From positions 1 to 64,000 of the forward strand of contig MU863926.1 in the NCBI GenBank assembly GCA_033296885.1: 64,000 nt of DNA, given 5' to 3'. Positions 34,992-45,436 of this stretch are shown here, piece after piece. Source of the DNA: Triangularia verruculosa. Its lineage: Eukaryota; Ascomycota; Sordariomycetes; Sordariales; Podosporaceae. The stretch's first letter is position 1. Each line of letters starts with the position of its first letter. A program made the translations under genes and the position numbers. The notes below the pieces were generated by a model that searched no databases, had not been told where the DNA came from, and saw nothing but the letters and a program-made list of their open reading frames with translations.

Positions 34992-36135
34992 GCCACCAGC
35001 CGGGGGTATCGAAGTAAAAGGCGGCCCAAAACCAACAAGTCGAAGATAAAATCTCGGATCGCCGTTAATAAAAGTCGAATAGGGTAACGCGACTTGAAGA
35101 CAATGAAAATGTGAGAAGAAACTCCTGAAGTCGGAAACCAAGGGCTGGGAGTGGGTGAAGCAGAGGCGAGTTGTTCGTTCCTCTAGACTCGAGGGGTAAA
35201 AGAAACGAATAGATGAGAGGGGCAGTAATAATTCGAGTCACAAGTCAACAACAAAAATTATCATGGGCGGTGTGATGAAAGTAGGGCAAACGGATCGTGC
35301 CTTCCTTGACAGGTGCTCCTTCCCGGCAGCACAACTTCTTCCGTCGTCGTCCAGGCAGGCCACCCCCGCCATTTGCGTGTATCTTGGAGAGGGTATCTCA
35401 CGGCCACTGCTTTCAACTTAGGTATCGAATATTTTATCGCTTCTTCTATGGGGCCTTTGATGCCGGGCATATAGGGCTTACGGGGAGAGATTTTTAGCTC
35501 CTGTAACTCGGAAGTCGCAGCAACTGTCACCTCCGAAAACAGGGCATCTCTATCTGTATTCTCTAAATATTTACCTGATCTTCATCACCACCAACACAGC
35601 TGTATCGCGTCCGCGGTCATGTTTACAAGAACTCAATAAGGTACCTGAAGAAGCCTAAAGTAAAGATGAGACAATCAGGATCGGGCGGTAGAAGCTACCT
35701 GAAATGGCTTTGATATGCAAGATGCGAGTAAAGAAAGTTTACCGCAGTCTGCGACCCCAGTGAATTCCTACATACCATTCAGCACGAGACAATCTGTTCT
35801 CTGAAAGATTTAATTACTCATAACCTCTAATACAAGATACGGTCCCTCCCCTTGACTGTAGATTTGCCCTAAAACTCCTCGCCTCTTCCCATACAAAACT
35901 CCAAACGACATACATCCAAATAATTGTTCCCATTGTAAATCCTTGATATCCCACTACTCCCTTAAACCAGCATCCCTTCTCATCTTCACTTGATGCAAAA
36001 CCCCCAGTAAAGGATCTCCGAAACGAATGTTTTATGCAACCTCTACTTGCCCTGACGCAGTTAGGGGCTCGGGCTCTCTGATTTGATGGTCCTCTGTCTC
36101 TTCCGGGACGGTGGTACAGGCACCTGTCTCCTTCC
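34992..36135. other. Spacer between the two GHKL paralogues
   Basis: This is the presumed promoter of the first paralogue and 3' region of the second. Some AT-rich patches (35530-35620, 35800-36000) are present but no gene, tRNA or repeat. Confidence 0.45.
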
Positions 36136-38744
36136 TCAGGAAGATCCCCCCTGGTAATCACTACTAATAAGCCCAATTGATCTCAGAAGCCGCTGAACTC
36201 TGTTAGGACCATGGTTGGGAATCACCAAGATTCCTTTGGTGCCACTGCTGTCGCGTCCCGTGGCATCAAAGAACCTGGAAGAAATCAGGAGTGCAGGGTC
36301 GAGGCTGGGCAGTTCGTCTCCTTTCTCTACGTGGCGGGTTACGAGTCAGCGTTTAGATCGTGTTTTGATAGGTAAATGTGCACGGTTTCAGAGTACAGAA
36401 ACAAGGAGTGAAGAACTTACCAAAGAGAACCACGGACGGACGTGGTCTTTGCGGAGGCATAGGCACCGGTATGGACGTCGGTACGTCAGTGGTAAAGCTC
36501 TCTGACACGACGAGGAAGGAACCTGGATCTTTGGAGGTGTGCATAACAAATACACATTGCTGTACTGGTAGCAGGTCTCTCATCGTTACTTCAGACCCCC
36601 CACTGAATGTTTCTGTCTGGATTGGGCGAGGACCATGAGGGACTTCCAAGTCGCTTGCAATGAGATCTTGCTCGTCAGCAGTGATGTCAGCGGAGCGAAA
36701 AAGCTTGACCGAGATTGAGCTAGCCATCGGGCCCTTCCACTTTATCGTCAAGTTGACTGAAAGCCCCGATCTACCAGACGGAGACTGCGAGTGCGTAAAC
36801 TGGCGTAGGCGTGTATAGTTGAGCAGCCGCTGATCTGTGCGGCGCACCTCCTGCCTGCGAAACCAAGAGGGACTTCGTCCTTCTCTAGACCAGCCTTGGA
36901 AGGAACTATCGGGGAGTTGTTTAAGGGCGTCTTGGAAGAGATTTCCGACAGCATAAAACAACAAGTCTGCTTCGACTAGTTCCTCCGCTTCAAAACCAAG
37001 CTCTTTCTCTGCAAATGCTTGCTTGAGCCACTGGTCATGGACCTTGATGGTAGACTGCCGTTGGTATACATAAATGTGTAGACTCAGTTGCCCTGCCTCA
37101 ACAAACTCGATCTTGTAGTTTCTGGTCTGGGGGCGAGCCCGGAAAGATGCACGCAATAGCCGGAAGATTGACTTGGAAAAGGTGCTGTTTAGTTCCCGCC
37201 GTGAGACTGGCGCGCGCTGGAACCGACGCTGTTCTTCCTCCTCAGCCGTGTGGAGGAAGCCATAATACGTTAGGATTTCCCAGTAGTCGCGGGAAAGCTT
37301 GACCGGCGTGCGCCCTAGTCCTTCCACAACAAGCTTGAATCGTTGATTCTGCCCAAGTTCAAGTGTTAGTTTACATGTCAAAATATCAGTTCCCAACCGT
37401 CAACCCTTACCTTGATCTGCTCGTCCGGTTGGAAATACCAGTTCTCCCGGAACCTGTCGCTGCAAAGAAAATGCTTGAGCTTTCTCGCTGTCGCTTTTTC
37501 CAGGTAGCTTGACGCTTGAGCAACATCTGCGTATTCTAAGGAGACAGATTGCGCATTGAGCATCTCGCTGAGTGCCTCCACAAGATCCGGCTTGACAGCC
37601 AGAATGCTGTTCCATATCCGCCACATCGCCTCCGCTTCCTCTGTAGCAGTCGTCATGGATTGCCTCTCCCGGTTAGTGGTTCCTGCCTTGAAATCGTAAC
37701 CGAATCTGAGCCGTTTCCCAGTGACGCTGGCCGACACCCTTTTCGAATCTTTCAGGAGCAACCCTTTCAGAAATATGCACCCAGAAAGCCGCGGACTTGT
37801 CAGCAAACTCCCCCGTCTCGTGGCAACGATCTCGTTGTCCCCCACCTCTTGAAGAAACAATGCCGATTCTGCCCAGATCCGAAACGTGTCGAGCGGAACG
37901 GCCCTGCGCCAGACCGGAGCACCATTCTCATTCCGGCCTGAAACTACCTCCCCAATTGAGAACTGAACGTCATCCTGGCAACTGGGGGAAAATGGGAGCA
38001 GCGAGAATCTCTCGACTCCTGTTTGCTTGCTTCTTCCTTGGCGTGGACACTCGCAACAGTCATGCGCTCAAGATGAGCCGAGAGCTTCCCCTGCGCTGTG
38101 AAGTCAAATGTCCAATCGAAGCCCCCGGACACGCAACGTATGGCAAAGTTCTGGGGTCTCCGCATGAGGATAAGCAAAGCGACCTTGAGGCCTTCTCCAT
38201 GCGCGCCTGCCTGCGAGCTGTCCTTGGCTTTGCTGGTCCCGCCCAAGTCGAGATGCCACGGCTGAAGTTTGGTGCGACGGTTGACGATCTCGACTTTGCC
38301 TTCCTTATTGCTCCCTCTGTAGCGTATGTAGCCCAAGCACTTGTTCGGACGGGCCCTGGAAGAAGAGTCGACGGCGGTGTACACGATCTCCAACGCTGCC
38401 CCGCTCGTCTGTCGTTTTTCAGTCCGGGTGACTTTGAAGTTATCCTCAGCAACATCAAAGGACTTGATGATGGCGTCCCGCCTGGTTGAGATGATACATT
38501 AACAACCTCCTTTTGATATGATTTTTTTCCGTACTCACCAGTTCTGCACCAGCTCGCGAAACGCTTCCCTTTGTTCCCATCTAGTGTAGCTGGCGCGAAT
38601 AGGGAAGTTGATGGTTTTGCTCTGCCCGATCGAGTCAAGAGTTTCCCTTTGATTGTCATCACCCTCATCAATGTATTCGACATCGGACCAACTGTCGTAG
38701 TCAAATTCTGCCCCGACCTGGGGATAAACGTCCCAAAAAGACAT
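36136..38744 (-). pseudogene. GHKL-type (Hsp90/MORC-like) ATPase gene with a frameshift
   Basis: Four exons (38744-38539, 38481-37411, 37348-36421, 36326-36136) with introns of 57, 62 and 94 nt can be traced to a TGA at 36136. The first 170 residues look like a Bergerat-fold ATPase: N-box E64-LVQ-N68-WRD71-A72, then a glycine-rich lid with LGGTSK and G161-A-H-G-E-G-L-K168. The block RLRFGYDF...TNRER at about 290-310 and a helical C-terminal region of unknown fold follow. Between 38004 and 38020 the frame must shift by one base (from ...EEASKQE to ERFSLLPFSPSCQDD...) to keep similarity with the paralogue, and the exon sum is one base short of a multiple of three. This is either a real 1-nt deletion (about 798 codons if whole) or a sequence error. 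Confidence 0.7.
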
Positions 38745-39529
38745 CTGGTTTATCGCTCAGATAAACTTCGGTATTCCGTTATGAGAGACACACCGAGTGT
38801 CGCGAAATAGACGAAGGAGAGCAGACGAGTGTTTCGCAGTACCTTCGTTGTTTAGGAAGGGGACAGACGAAGCGATCTTCAACAAAGCTGCAATTGAAGA
38901 CTGGAGGTTGCGGCTTTGCATTCGCGCAAGAATAGCCCTCGCTGCCGAGACCGGTTGAAGAATGGATATTGATAGAAGGTGAAGGTAGTGGGGAGATTGG
39001 GAAGAGTATACTACAGCAGTAAGAATGTGTGCAAGTAATTTCTGGGGGATAGCTACCTTTAAATATCTAGCGGGTTCTTTCTTTACTAAGTCTCTATAAG
39101 CGGCTACTTTAACGTTCTCTATTATGCCCTTCAATGATGGAATGCTATTTACTCATGAGTATTTTGGCTTAAATCTGTTCTGGCCGCCACCATCTCTTTG
39201 AGCTTCTATATGGTAACTTTTCACAAATGAAAGTCGACCTACCTGTGGGAACAGTATCTAGCAACAAACATCCAACTATGTACCTAATTGTCTTTTGATC
39301 TCTTCATTAGCTTGCTATGTGGTGAATCTCATGTACATTCATCTTTTACTCTACTTATCAACCTAAAAGTCTGTAGCGTCTAGCCTACACAAAAAAGTCA
39401 TCGCCAAGTGCCAGGATCACTAACAAAAGACTACATACCGCCCCCATAGTGTGATCCTGGGCAAAACACATTCAAAGGACACTTACAGATAGCAAGTAAC
39501 ATGTAAAATGTATAATGAGGCAAAAAGAT
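38745..39529. other. Upstream of the second GHKL gene, with an unassigned 125-codon minus frame
   Basis: A minus-strand frame at 38757-39134 starts MKGIIENVK and ends just before the GHKL gene's ATG. Its first residues (SLKGIIE, after an AG acceptor-like ATAG) resemble the start of exon 3 of the first paralogue (RLKGIIEGLN), hinting at a fragment of a third copy. The similarity does not continue, so I leave it unassigned. The rest is AT-richer spacer. Confidence 0.35.
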
Positions 39530-39633
39530 CGACCATGCTGGGACTCGAACCCAGAGCCTTTACCAGCTGGTGATTTAACTTATTGGACAAGTTAAAACCG
39601 GAAAGTAACGCGCTACCATTGCGCTACACAGCC
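39530..39633 (-). tRNA. tRNA-Arg(CCG) with a 32-nt intron
   Basis: On the minus strand: acceptor GGCTGTG/CATGGTC (pairs throughout, with wobbles), D-stem GCGC/GCGC, anticodon stem TTACT/GGTAA, loop TTCCGG then an intron then T, T-stem CTGGG/CCCAG around TTCGAGT, and discriminator G. The intron lies one base 3' of the anticodon, the standard place. The anticodon CCG reads arginine CGG. The mature length is 72 nt. The box-B match GGTTCGAGTCC is good, and the gene looks functional. Confidence 0.85.
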
Positions 39634-39815
39634 TTTGGATGACACTATTCCTAGATCATGAGCTCAAGAGCGCTAGGCTCTGAAACGCACAATGTACCAA
39701 AGGTTTTCTTCCCTTCTAATTTGATTGGGACAGAGAATTTGCTATACATAGTCTTTTCATTTGCTAGCAAAATGCTTGAAGCAGAAAGTCACAATATGTC
39801 GAAAGAAGGTTGGGA

Positions 39816-39937
39816 CTCGGATACCGGAAAGGATACCGGAAATCGAACCCGTTGCTGTTGAGAGATTTCAGAACTGAATATAAACAGACACTTCTAAGAA
39901 ATGAGAGTCAACGATGTTACCGCTACACCATACCCGA
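39816..39937 (-). pseudogene. tRNA-Glu(CTC) with 39-nt intron and a 12-bp duplication in its 3' arm
   Basis: On the minus strand: acceptor TCGGGTA, D-stem GTGT/ACAT, anticodon stem GTTGA/TCAAC, loop CTCTCA-intron-C (anticodon CTC, glutamate), then a T-arm with TTCGATT. The 3' end is broken by a tandem repeat: TTTCCGGTATCC is followed by TTTCCGGTATCCGAG. Only the second copy gives an acceptor strand (TATCCGA) that pairs with TCGGGTA. Removing one 12-bp copy would restore the fold apart from one T-stem mismatch. It lies 183 bp from the tRNA-Arg on the same strand and is probably non-functional. Confidence 0.65.
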
Positions 39938-40600
39938 TTTTGGAGTGTGGTTTCCGATTTGGACGAAAGTCTGAAAAAAGAGACGGGGGATATGAAGTAA
40001 TGGGAACGGGATTGTACGGATATCATGACTCGGCTGAAAGTTTCCCCCAAGGGAGAAGGCACCCCTTGCTCTGCGCCTATGGGGATTAATTCTTTCAAGT
40101 CAAACCGATACTAAATTCTAAATATCGCCCTCTGAAACTCCAACAAACACCACCAACACCGCCGCATATGTTGCTGTGGCTATCAACGTCTCTGTGTTGC
40201 CTGCCTTGAAAAAGATGGAGAGGGCACGAGACTAAATTGGTGACATGATGCCTGGACTACCTTATCTCATCCTTGTTGAAACCGTGTATTCGGACTGGCT
40301 GGAAGTACCTGTCCTGAGTTGTTCCTGCCCTCCTGATTGAATAATATGGAAGAGGGCGAGGAAGGTGTGTTGCTCCTGCCTTGATCACTTGGAAAATGAA
40401 GAAGGAAAGTGCGAAGGATGACGACTGCACTTTTCAACATCCCATTACCCCATTACCCCATTGTCCCTTTTCACCTTTTCCTCATCCGCACCCTTCCAAA
40501 AAAAGGCCGCCTCAAAGATTTCCGTCGCTTCATACAACAGAGAACAGTGACCATCCAAAGGACAGAATTCTTGTGCAAAAGAAGGGGACAGAATGTGGCA
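39938..40600. other. Intergenic region
   Basis: This lies between the tRNA-Glu relic and the 3' end of MTQ1. There are pyrimidine-rich stretches near 40440-40500 and no gene that I can support. Confidence 0.45.
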
Positions 40601-41702
40601 TCACTCAGACTCTTGATCATCACGCCTCCAGAAATATACCCCCCTCCCATTTCCCTGCCCCTTGATTTCCACTTCCGCCTCCTCGTCCACCCCCATCTTC
40701 TCCGTCACGCCCTCTTCATGCGAATCAACACCAGGCTCATCCCTCCAGATCTCAACCGCCTGAGCATACACTTCGAGAGCCCCCTTCCCTCTGACCACCA
40801 TCGCAGCCACCCTTGCTGCCTGATCAAGATCACCAACCTCAAACAGCACCCTTTTTGGTTGAAGGACACTGATTATCTCGAGGAGACGGGCGTAGAATAC
40901 ATCTTCCGGCTCACAATCGTATTGCTCTGCAGTTACCTGGGGTACCAGAGCGAGTTTGGGTTCAAAAAGGCGAACTGAGCGCTCCGTGGTTGTGTTGAAG
41001 CCATGAGAGGAGATGTAAGGGGGGTTAGACACTAGGATATCCAACTCGCCGGGTTTGTACCCTAGTGATGGGACAAAACCGGGACTAAAGATGTCTGCTT
41101 TGGTGAAGTTGATGGATTTGGAGGCAGAGGCAGGGAGGTGGCTGAGAGTGATATTGTGGGTTAGGTTTTCCCTTGACAGAGAAATGGCTTGAGGAGAGAT
41201 GTCGACTCCTGATATTTTGGTGCTGGCGGGTAAGAGGGAGGATAGTAGGAGGGGGATGCAACCTGTGCCAGTGCAGAGGTCGAGGATCTTTAGGGGTTGG
41301 GATGAATGGCGGGGGAGTATGGAGTGGAGGTGGTAGATCAGTGATTCTGTTTCTGGTCTTTAAGATAGGACAGTTAGTTTGGGAGTCCAGGGGCTGTTGA
41401 AAGGGAATGGGAACGTACCGTGGGATAAGAACGCCTGGTCGGCAAAGGATCTCAAGTGGGCCGAAGGGTTGTGTGCCAAGAACGTATTGCAATGGCATCC
41501 CTCTGTCTCCTCTTTTGAGACAAGCTTGCCATATTCTCAATCTCCGGGGCACAAGGGACTTGGTTGAGTTGACGTGCTGTTTTATCCAGCGGAGCTCATT
41601 GGCGGTCGAGTCAAGAGTTCGGCAGACGGGCAGGAGCAGGGGAGCAAAAGGGGATATCTGTTTCCGCGCTCTCCAGAAGAGAGATGGCGGTAATCGGGGC
41701 AT
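40601..41702 (-). CDS. MTQ1: Mitochondrial release-factor glutamine methyltransferase
   Basis: Exon 1 is 41702-41419, followed by a 61-nt intron (donor GTACGT, acceptor TTAAAG) and exon 2 41357-40601, giving 346 aa. This HemK/PrmC-type enzyme methylates the Gln of the GGQ motif in mitochondrial release factors, using S-adenosylmethionine. The N-terminal helical domain has PLQYVLGTQPFG, and R-PETESLIYHL spans the splice. The SAM-binding LDLCTGTGCIPLLL is followed by the catalytic N206-PPY motif (ILVSNPPYIS). Lack of a long N-terminal extension beyond a basic stretch still allows a short mitochondrial presequence. It is divergent from AIM32. The cytosolic homologue (MTQ2) is shorter and lacks the N-terminal domain. 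Confidence 0.93.
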
Positions 41703-42137
41703 TTTGTGCTTGGAGGTGTTCGTAAAATGTCGTGAGAATCAGGGCTGGTGTAAGAACTGGCATGAAGGGTCGGATGGCGAAATGTGAGCAAAGTTTTCAG
41801 CTGACTCTCACAGAGTGTCTTACGATCTGAAAGATCTTAAAATATACGATTAAATAATCATTTGATACTGAAATTGATCACAGTATATTTTCATGTCCTC
41901 GAAAGGATGTGAACTTGTGTTGCGATCTGACGAGGTGAAATATCACATTATCCAAATATACTCGGATAAATGCATATCTCACAGCACCAGAACCGTCGAC
42001 ATCGATTGGCGCAACAAACCCCATCTATTATCTCCAGCTTAGTAGGATGTGATGACGAGTCATCATGCGACGAGATTCACTAACAAACTCCGTCTTTCCG
42101 AGTCAAGACGCCCTAACCGCCCAGCCATTCTCTCACC
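41703..42137. promoter_or_regulatory. Shared divergent promoter of MTQ1 and AIM32
   Basis: These 435 bp separate the two ATGs, which face away from each other. It is AT-richer than its surroundings at 41820-41960, with GATCTGAAAGATCTTAAAATATACG-type sequence. No single factor site is defended. Confidence 0.5.
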
Positions 42138-43253
42138 ATGATACTGCAACGCCTGGCTCAGGTGTGCGCCAGACCAATAACCCTGAGAGGGTTTGCGACC
42201 AAAGCGAAACCACCATCATTCCCGACAACGCCGACATGTCCCTCACCAACATGCCCCTGCGCACCCACCCCCGAGTTTCCCGAGGGCTTTGAGATTGACC
42301 ACAAGACAAATATAAATGGGCTCATTTCAAACTATGCGCAACATGTCCTAATCTGCACGGGCAAAGATGACTGGCCATCTCGCATCGAGGATGACAATAG
42401 CGGGGATAACCTCGCTGCTGACCTGCGCGAGCTAGTTGGTCGTGGGGGCAAGTTCAATGATGTGTGTATTCCTCTTCGATGACTTGAGACTTACATATGA
42501 ATGCTAAGCTATGAATAGCCCTTTCACAACATCTCAGTCCTCAACTCTTCCTTCCCCTCATCGCCGGGCCCCAAGTCCCGGCCTGAGCTGCAAACAACAT
42601 CAGTGTACCTTCTCCCGTCATTCAAGTATGTCCCCTGGTTACCTCGTGTGTCATTTGACAGCGTCGAGGCGTTGGTGAGAGGCTTTCTCCTGCCTGAAAA
42701 GCTGCACCCAATGCACGACGGGTTATCACCTATTCACCGGGATCGTCTGCTACGGAAGCCTGGCTACCAGGGCCTGCTGTATGGCGTCAAGGACGTAAAC
42801 GAGGTTGTCGTGCTGGTATGCGGACATGGTGGGCGAGATCAGAGGTGCGGTGTCTATGGCCCATTGCTGAGGGGTGAATTCGAGAAAAGGCTGCCAGAGA
42901 AGGGGATTGAGGTAGCTTCAGGGCCGGTGGAGGTGGAGGTGGACGAGACCACCAAAGCTCTGGAAGATGGTGCAGACAAGAATGATGAAGGGGCGAAGAT
43001 ATCGGCCAGAGTTGGCCTCATAAGTCACATCGGTGGGCATAAATTCGCGGGGAATGTAATCATTTACATACCTCCCAACCAGACTACCAAGGATGGGACG
43101 CGGCATCCGTTGGCTGGTCATGGAATCTGGTATGGGAGGGTTGAGCCGCGCCATGTCGAAGGGGTCGTTGAGGAGACCATATTACAGGGGAGAGTGGTTG
43201 AAGAACTCTTCAGGGGAGGTATTACTCAAGATGGAGAGATTCTGCGGCTTTGA
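42138..43253 (+). CDS. AIM32: Aim32-like thioredoxin-fold [2Fe-2S] protein of mitochondria
   Basis: Exons 42138-42461 and 42519-43253, joined over a 57-nt intron (GTGTGT/GAATAG), give 352 aa. The N-terminus is basic and Ser/Ala-rich (MILQRLAQVCARPITLRGFATKA), a plausible mitochondrial presequence. The C-terminal domain has the hallmarks of the sucrase/ferredoxin-like family: C209-G-H211-GGRDQR-C218 and H278-IGG-H282-KFAGNVIIY. Yeast Aim32 is a mitochondrial protein of matrix and intermembrane space linked to import-complex quality control. The segment SFKYVPWLPRVSFDS is kept as exon although it could be read as a 36-nt intron. A direct neighbour, CYC2-like, is also mitochondrial. Confidence 0.9.
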
Positions 43254-43457
43254 TAGCCATGGAATGACCTGAATGACGATGATTTTCCATTGTCGGGGCG
43301 CGAACTCGGATAGATACATACAGTGCACGGACTCGTTCTCATCCCATGTTTCCACATCTTCAATTGACAGACCCTCCACCACCTCCTCATTGACTGACTG
43401 AGCGGTCTTTGGGAGCAAAAATACAACCTGGTTTACACGGATAAAAATATTGAGAGG

Positions 43458-45143
43458 ATGTCGGGAAGACTTCTAGCAGCGGGCTTCCGCCTACCAAGAC
43501 AGGCTGCGGCGGAAGGGAGAATCGACCTCGCGAAGTTTACAAGTGTGCCACGCTCATCACATTCTCAACGATACGCGCTACAAAGGATATATACGCAAAA
43601 TCACCCTGCCCGCCTCTTCCATGCCTCTATTTCTCGGCAATCTAGGTCCAGGTTTGGCCCCTCGAAGTCTAGGGAACAAGATCTGAAAGCGGCAGACGGC
43701 CAAGAGGAACTACGGCCCAGCCGGAAAGAGAAAAGGCGAGAGCGGGAAAGACGAGTCCAGGAAAGACTAAACCTAACGGAAGATGGAAAGGAGCGTTCTC
43801 AGAAGGAGCGTTCTCAGAAGGAGCGTTCTCAGAAGCAAGACCAATCCCAAAATGGTGCAAAGCAAGAGAAAACTAGGCGGGTGCCTTTCAAGGTGGTGCT
43901 CGCGGTGGGAGCTGGCTTTGTGCTTTGGCAGACATGGAAAGGCGTTTTTGCTGCCGAGCCGCTCAATGGTCAGACATTCTCACCCTTTGAAATAGTCGAC
44001 CAACAGCAGATTTCCCCAACGGCGTTCATCATTACCGTCAAGCCAGTCATATCACGCTGGGATCCCCTCTCAGGTCAGGCGAAGCTGGAATGGATCGACA
44101 ATCTCCAACGCGAGCTTTCGCGGGCAGGCACCTGGGCCGTGGAGATCAAGCAGCCCGAACTGCAAGTTGCTAGAGATTACACCCCCCTACCGTATGATGA
44201 GCCCAGCACTGCTCATGAGGATGGCACTCAAGACAGGGCCCGCAGCTTCTTCTTTTCGCAACCTACATCCCCTACGATGAAGTTTCTGATCAGAAAAACG
44301 GATGGCGGGGAGGTGAGCAGCTGGCTGAGCCGGAGGAAAGTAGGGGATACCATCGAACTGCGTGGGCCGCACCAAAGTTTCAATGTTGTCGCGCGCGTGG
44401 GGGCAGAAGATGGAGACAAACGGGTTGTGTTTTTGGCTGGAGGGACGGGCATAGCACCGGCTCTTCAAACCGCCAACAGCATCTTCCAAGAACACCAGCA
44501 AACTATGAAGCAGATGCCGCAAGTCGACATCATCTGGGCCAATCGGTCGAGAGAAGACTGCCGCCCGGAGAACCCCATCATCAAGCTTCTTGAGCAACTG
44601 AAACAGGAGTCCCAAGGAAAGATCAGCTATGTCTGCACCGTGGACGAAGACGGGACTTTCATCACCGCCAACGACATCATAGCCAAGGCCCAACTTGAAT
44701 CACCCAAACAAGCCCAGAAGCCAACAGCATCGCCACGGAAGTCGTGGTGGTTCTCGGCCTCGGCTGGATCCACCCAGGCAAACGCCGCGCAGCTGGAACC
44801 TCCAACTCAGAGCACCGGGAAGGACGAGACCAACTGCTACTTTCACTCCCCGCAACTCCTCGTCGCCTCAGCAGGAGAGGACTACGAGAAGATCAACGGA
44901 GAGAAGCGCAATCCAAAATGGAAGTGCACATGCTGGAAGAAGGTGGACGGTGTTGACCTGCGGATACCGAAGTTCAAGAACCTCCTTATGGTTTCCGGAC
45001 CAGAGGGTTTCATCAACCACTTTGCCGGCCCCAAGTACTGGGCTGATGGCAAGGAAAGACAGGGGCCCGTTGGGGGTGTTATTGGGCAGTTGGCGAAAAA
45101 GTATCCGAGTCTGACGAGTGACTGGCTCGTTCTGAAGCTGTGA
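43458..45143 (+). CDS. CYC2: Mitochondrial FAD/NAD(P)H reductase, CYC2-like
   Basis: This is a single exon of 561 aa. A basic N-terminal presequence and a charged linker are followed by one membrane segment (about 144-160, VVLAVGAGFVLWQTWKG). A cytochrome-b5-reductase-type domain follows, with an FAD part (ELRGPHQSFNV) and a nucleotide-binding GGTGIAPALQ near 328; the C-terminal signature VSGPEGFINHFAG ends the NAD site. Yeast Cyc2 has this layout: it is anchored in the inner membrane, faces the intermembrane space and helps attach heme to cytochrome c. Compared with yeast the linker is longer and an insertion lies at about 415-460. The AIM32 stop is 204 bp upstream, and NEO1 converges from the other side. 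Confidence 0.82.
   Translation: MSGRLLAAGFRLPRQAAAEGRIDLAKFTSVPRSSHSQRYALQRIYTQNHPARLFHASISRQSRSRFGPSKSREQDLKAADGQEELRPSRKEKRRERERRVQERLNLTEDGKERSQKERSQKERSQKQDQSQNGAKQEKTRRVPFKVVLAVGAGFVLWQTWKGVFAAEPLNGQTFSPFEIVDQQQISPTAFIITVKPVISRWDPLSGQAKLEWIDNLQRELSRAGTWAVEIKQPELQVARDYTPLPYDEPSTAHEDGTQDRARSFFFSQPTSPTMKFLIRKTDGGEVSSWLSRRKVGDTIELRGPHQSFNVVARVGAEDGDKRVVFLAGGTGIAPALQTANSIFQEHQQTMKQMPQVDIIWANRSREDCRPENPIIKLLEQLKQESQGKISYVCTVDEDGTFITANDIIAKAQLESPKQAQKPTASPRKSWWFSASAGSTQANAAQLEPPTQSTGKDETNCYFHSPQLLVASAGEDYEKINGEKRNPKWKCTCWKKVDGVDLRIPKFKNLLMVSGPEGFINHFAGPKYWADGKERQGPVGGVIGQLAKKYPSLTSDWLVLKL
43791..43835 (+). repeat. Three perfect 15-bp tandem repeats inside CYC2-like
   Basis: GAGCGTTCTCAGAAG occurs three times without a mismatch, encoding ERSQK x3 (residues 112-126) in the charged linker before the membrane segment. 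Confidence 0.95.
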
Positions 45144-45436
45144 CAGAAGACATAAAATCACGACAGAGAATCATGGCATACCTTGGCCAACGGCAGACTA
45201 TTTTGGCATTTTCATCCACACACTCCATCTTGGACTTGCTCTTGAACAAGACAACGTGAAAACAGAACTGCACATAAAAACACTTGATCAAGATCTAACG
45301 AGTAAAACATGGAGAGGAACTGCCCAGGTACCTAGACAACACCGACTCTCCACATAAACGCCATCCAATGCAGCTAATAAGTGACAATGCCCGCACCAAA
45401 ACATCTCATGCTTCTCCCCCTATCCTTCCCCTCTCT

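Noticed and set aside
42627..42662. Possible 36-nt intron in AIM32 (GTATGT...GACAG)
   Set aside because: It is too short for this genome's introns, and the encoded segment YVPWLPRVSFDS fits the family.
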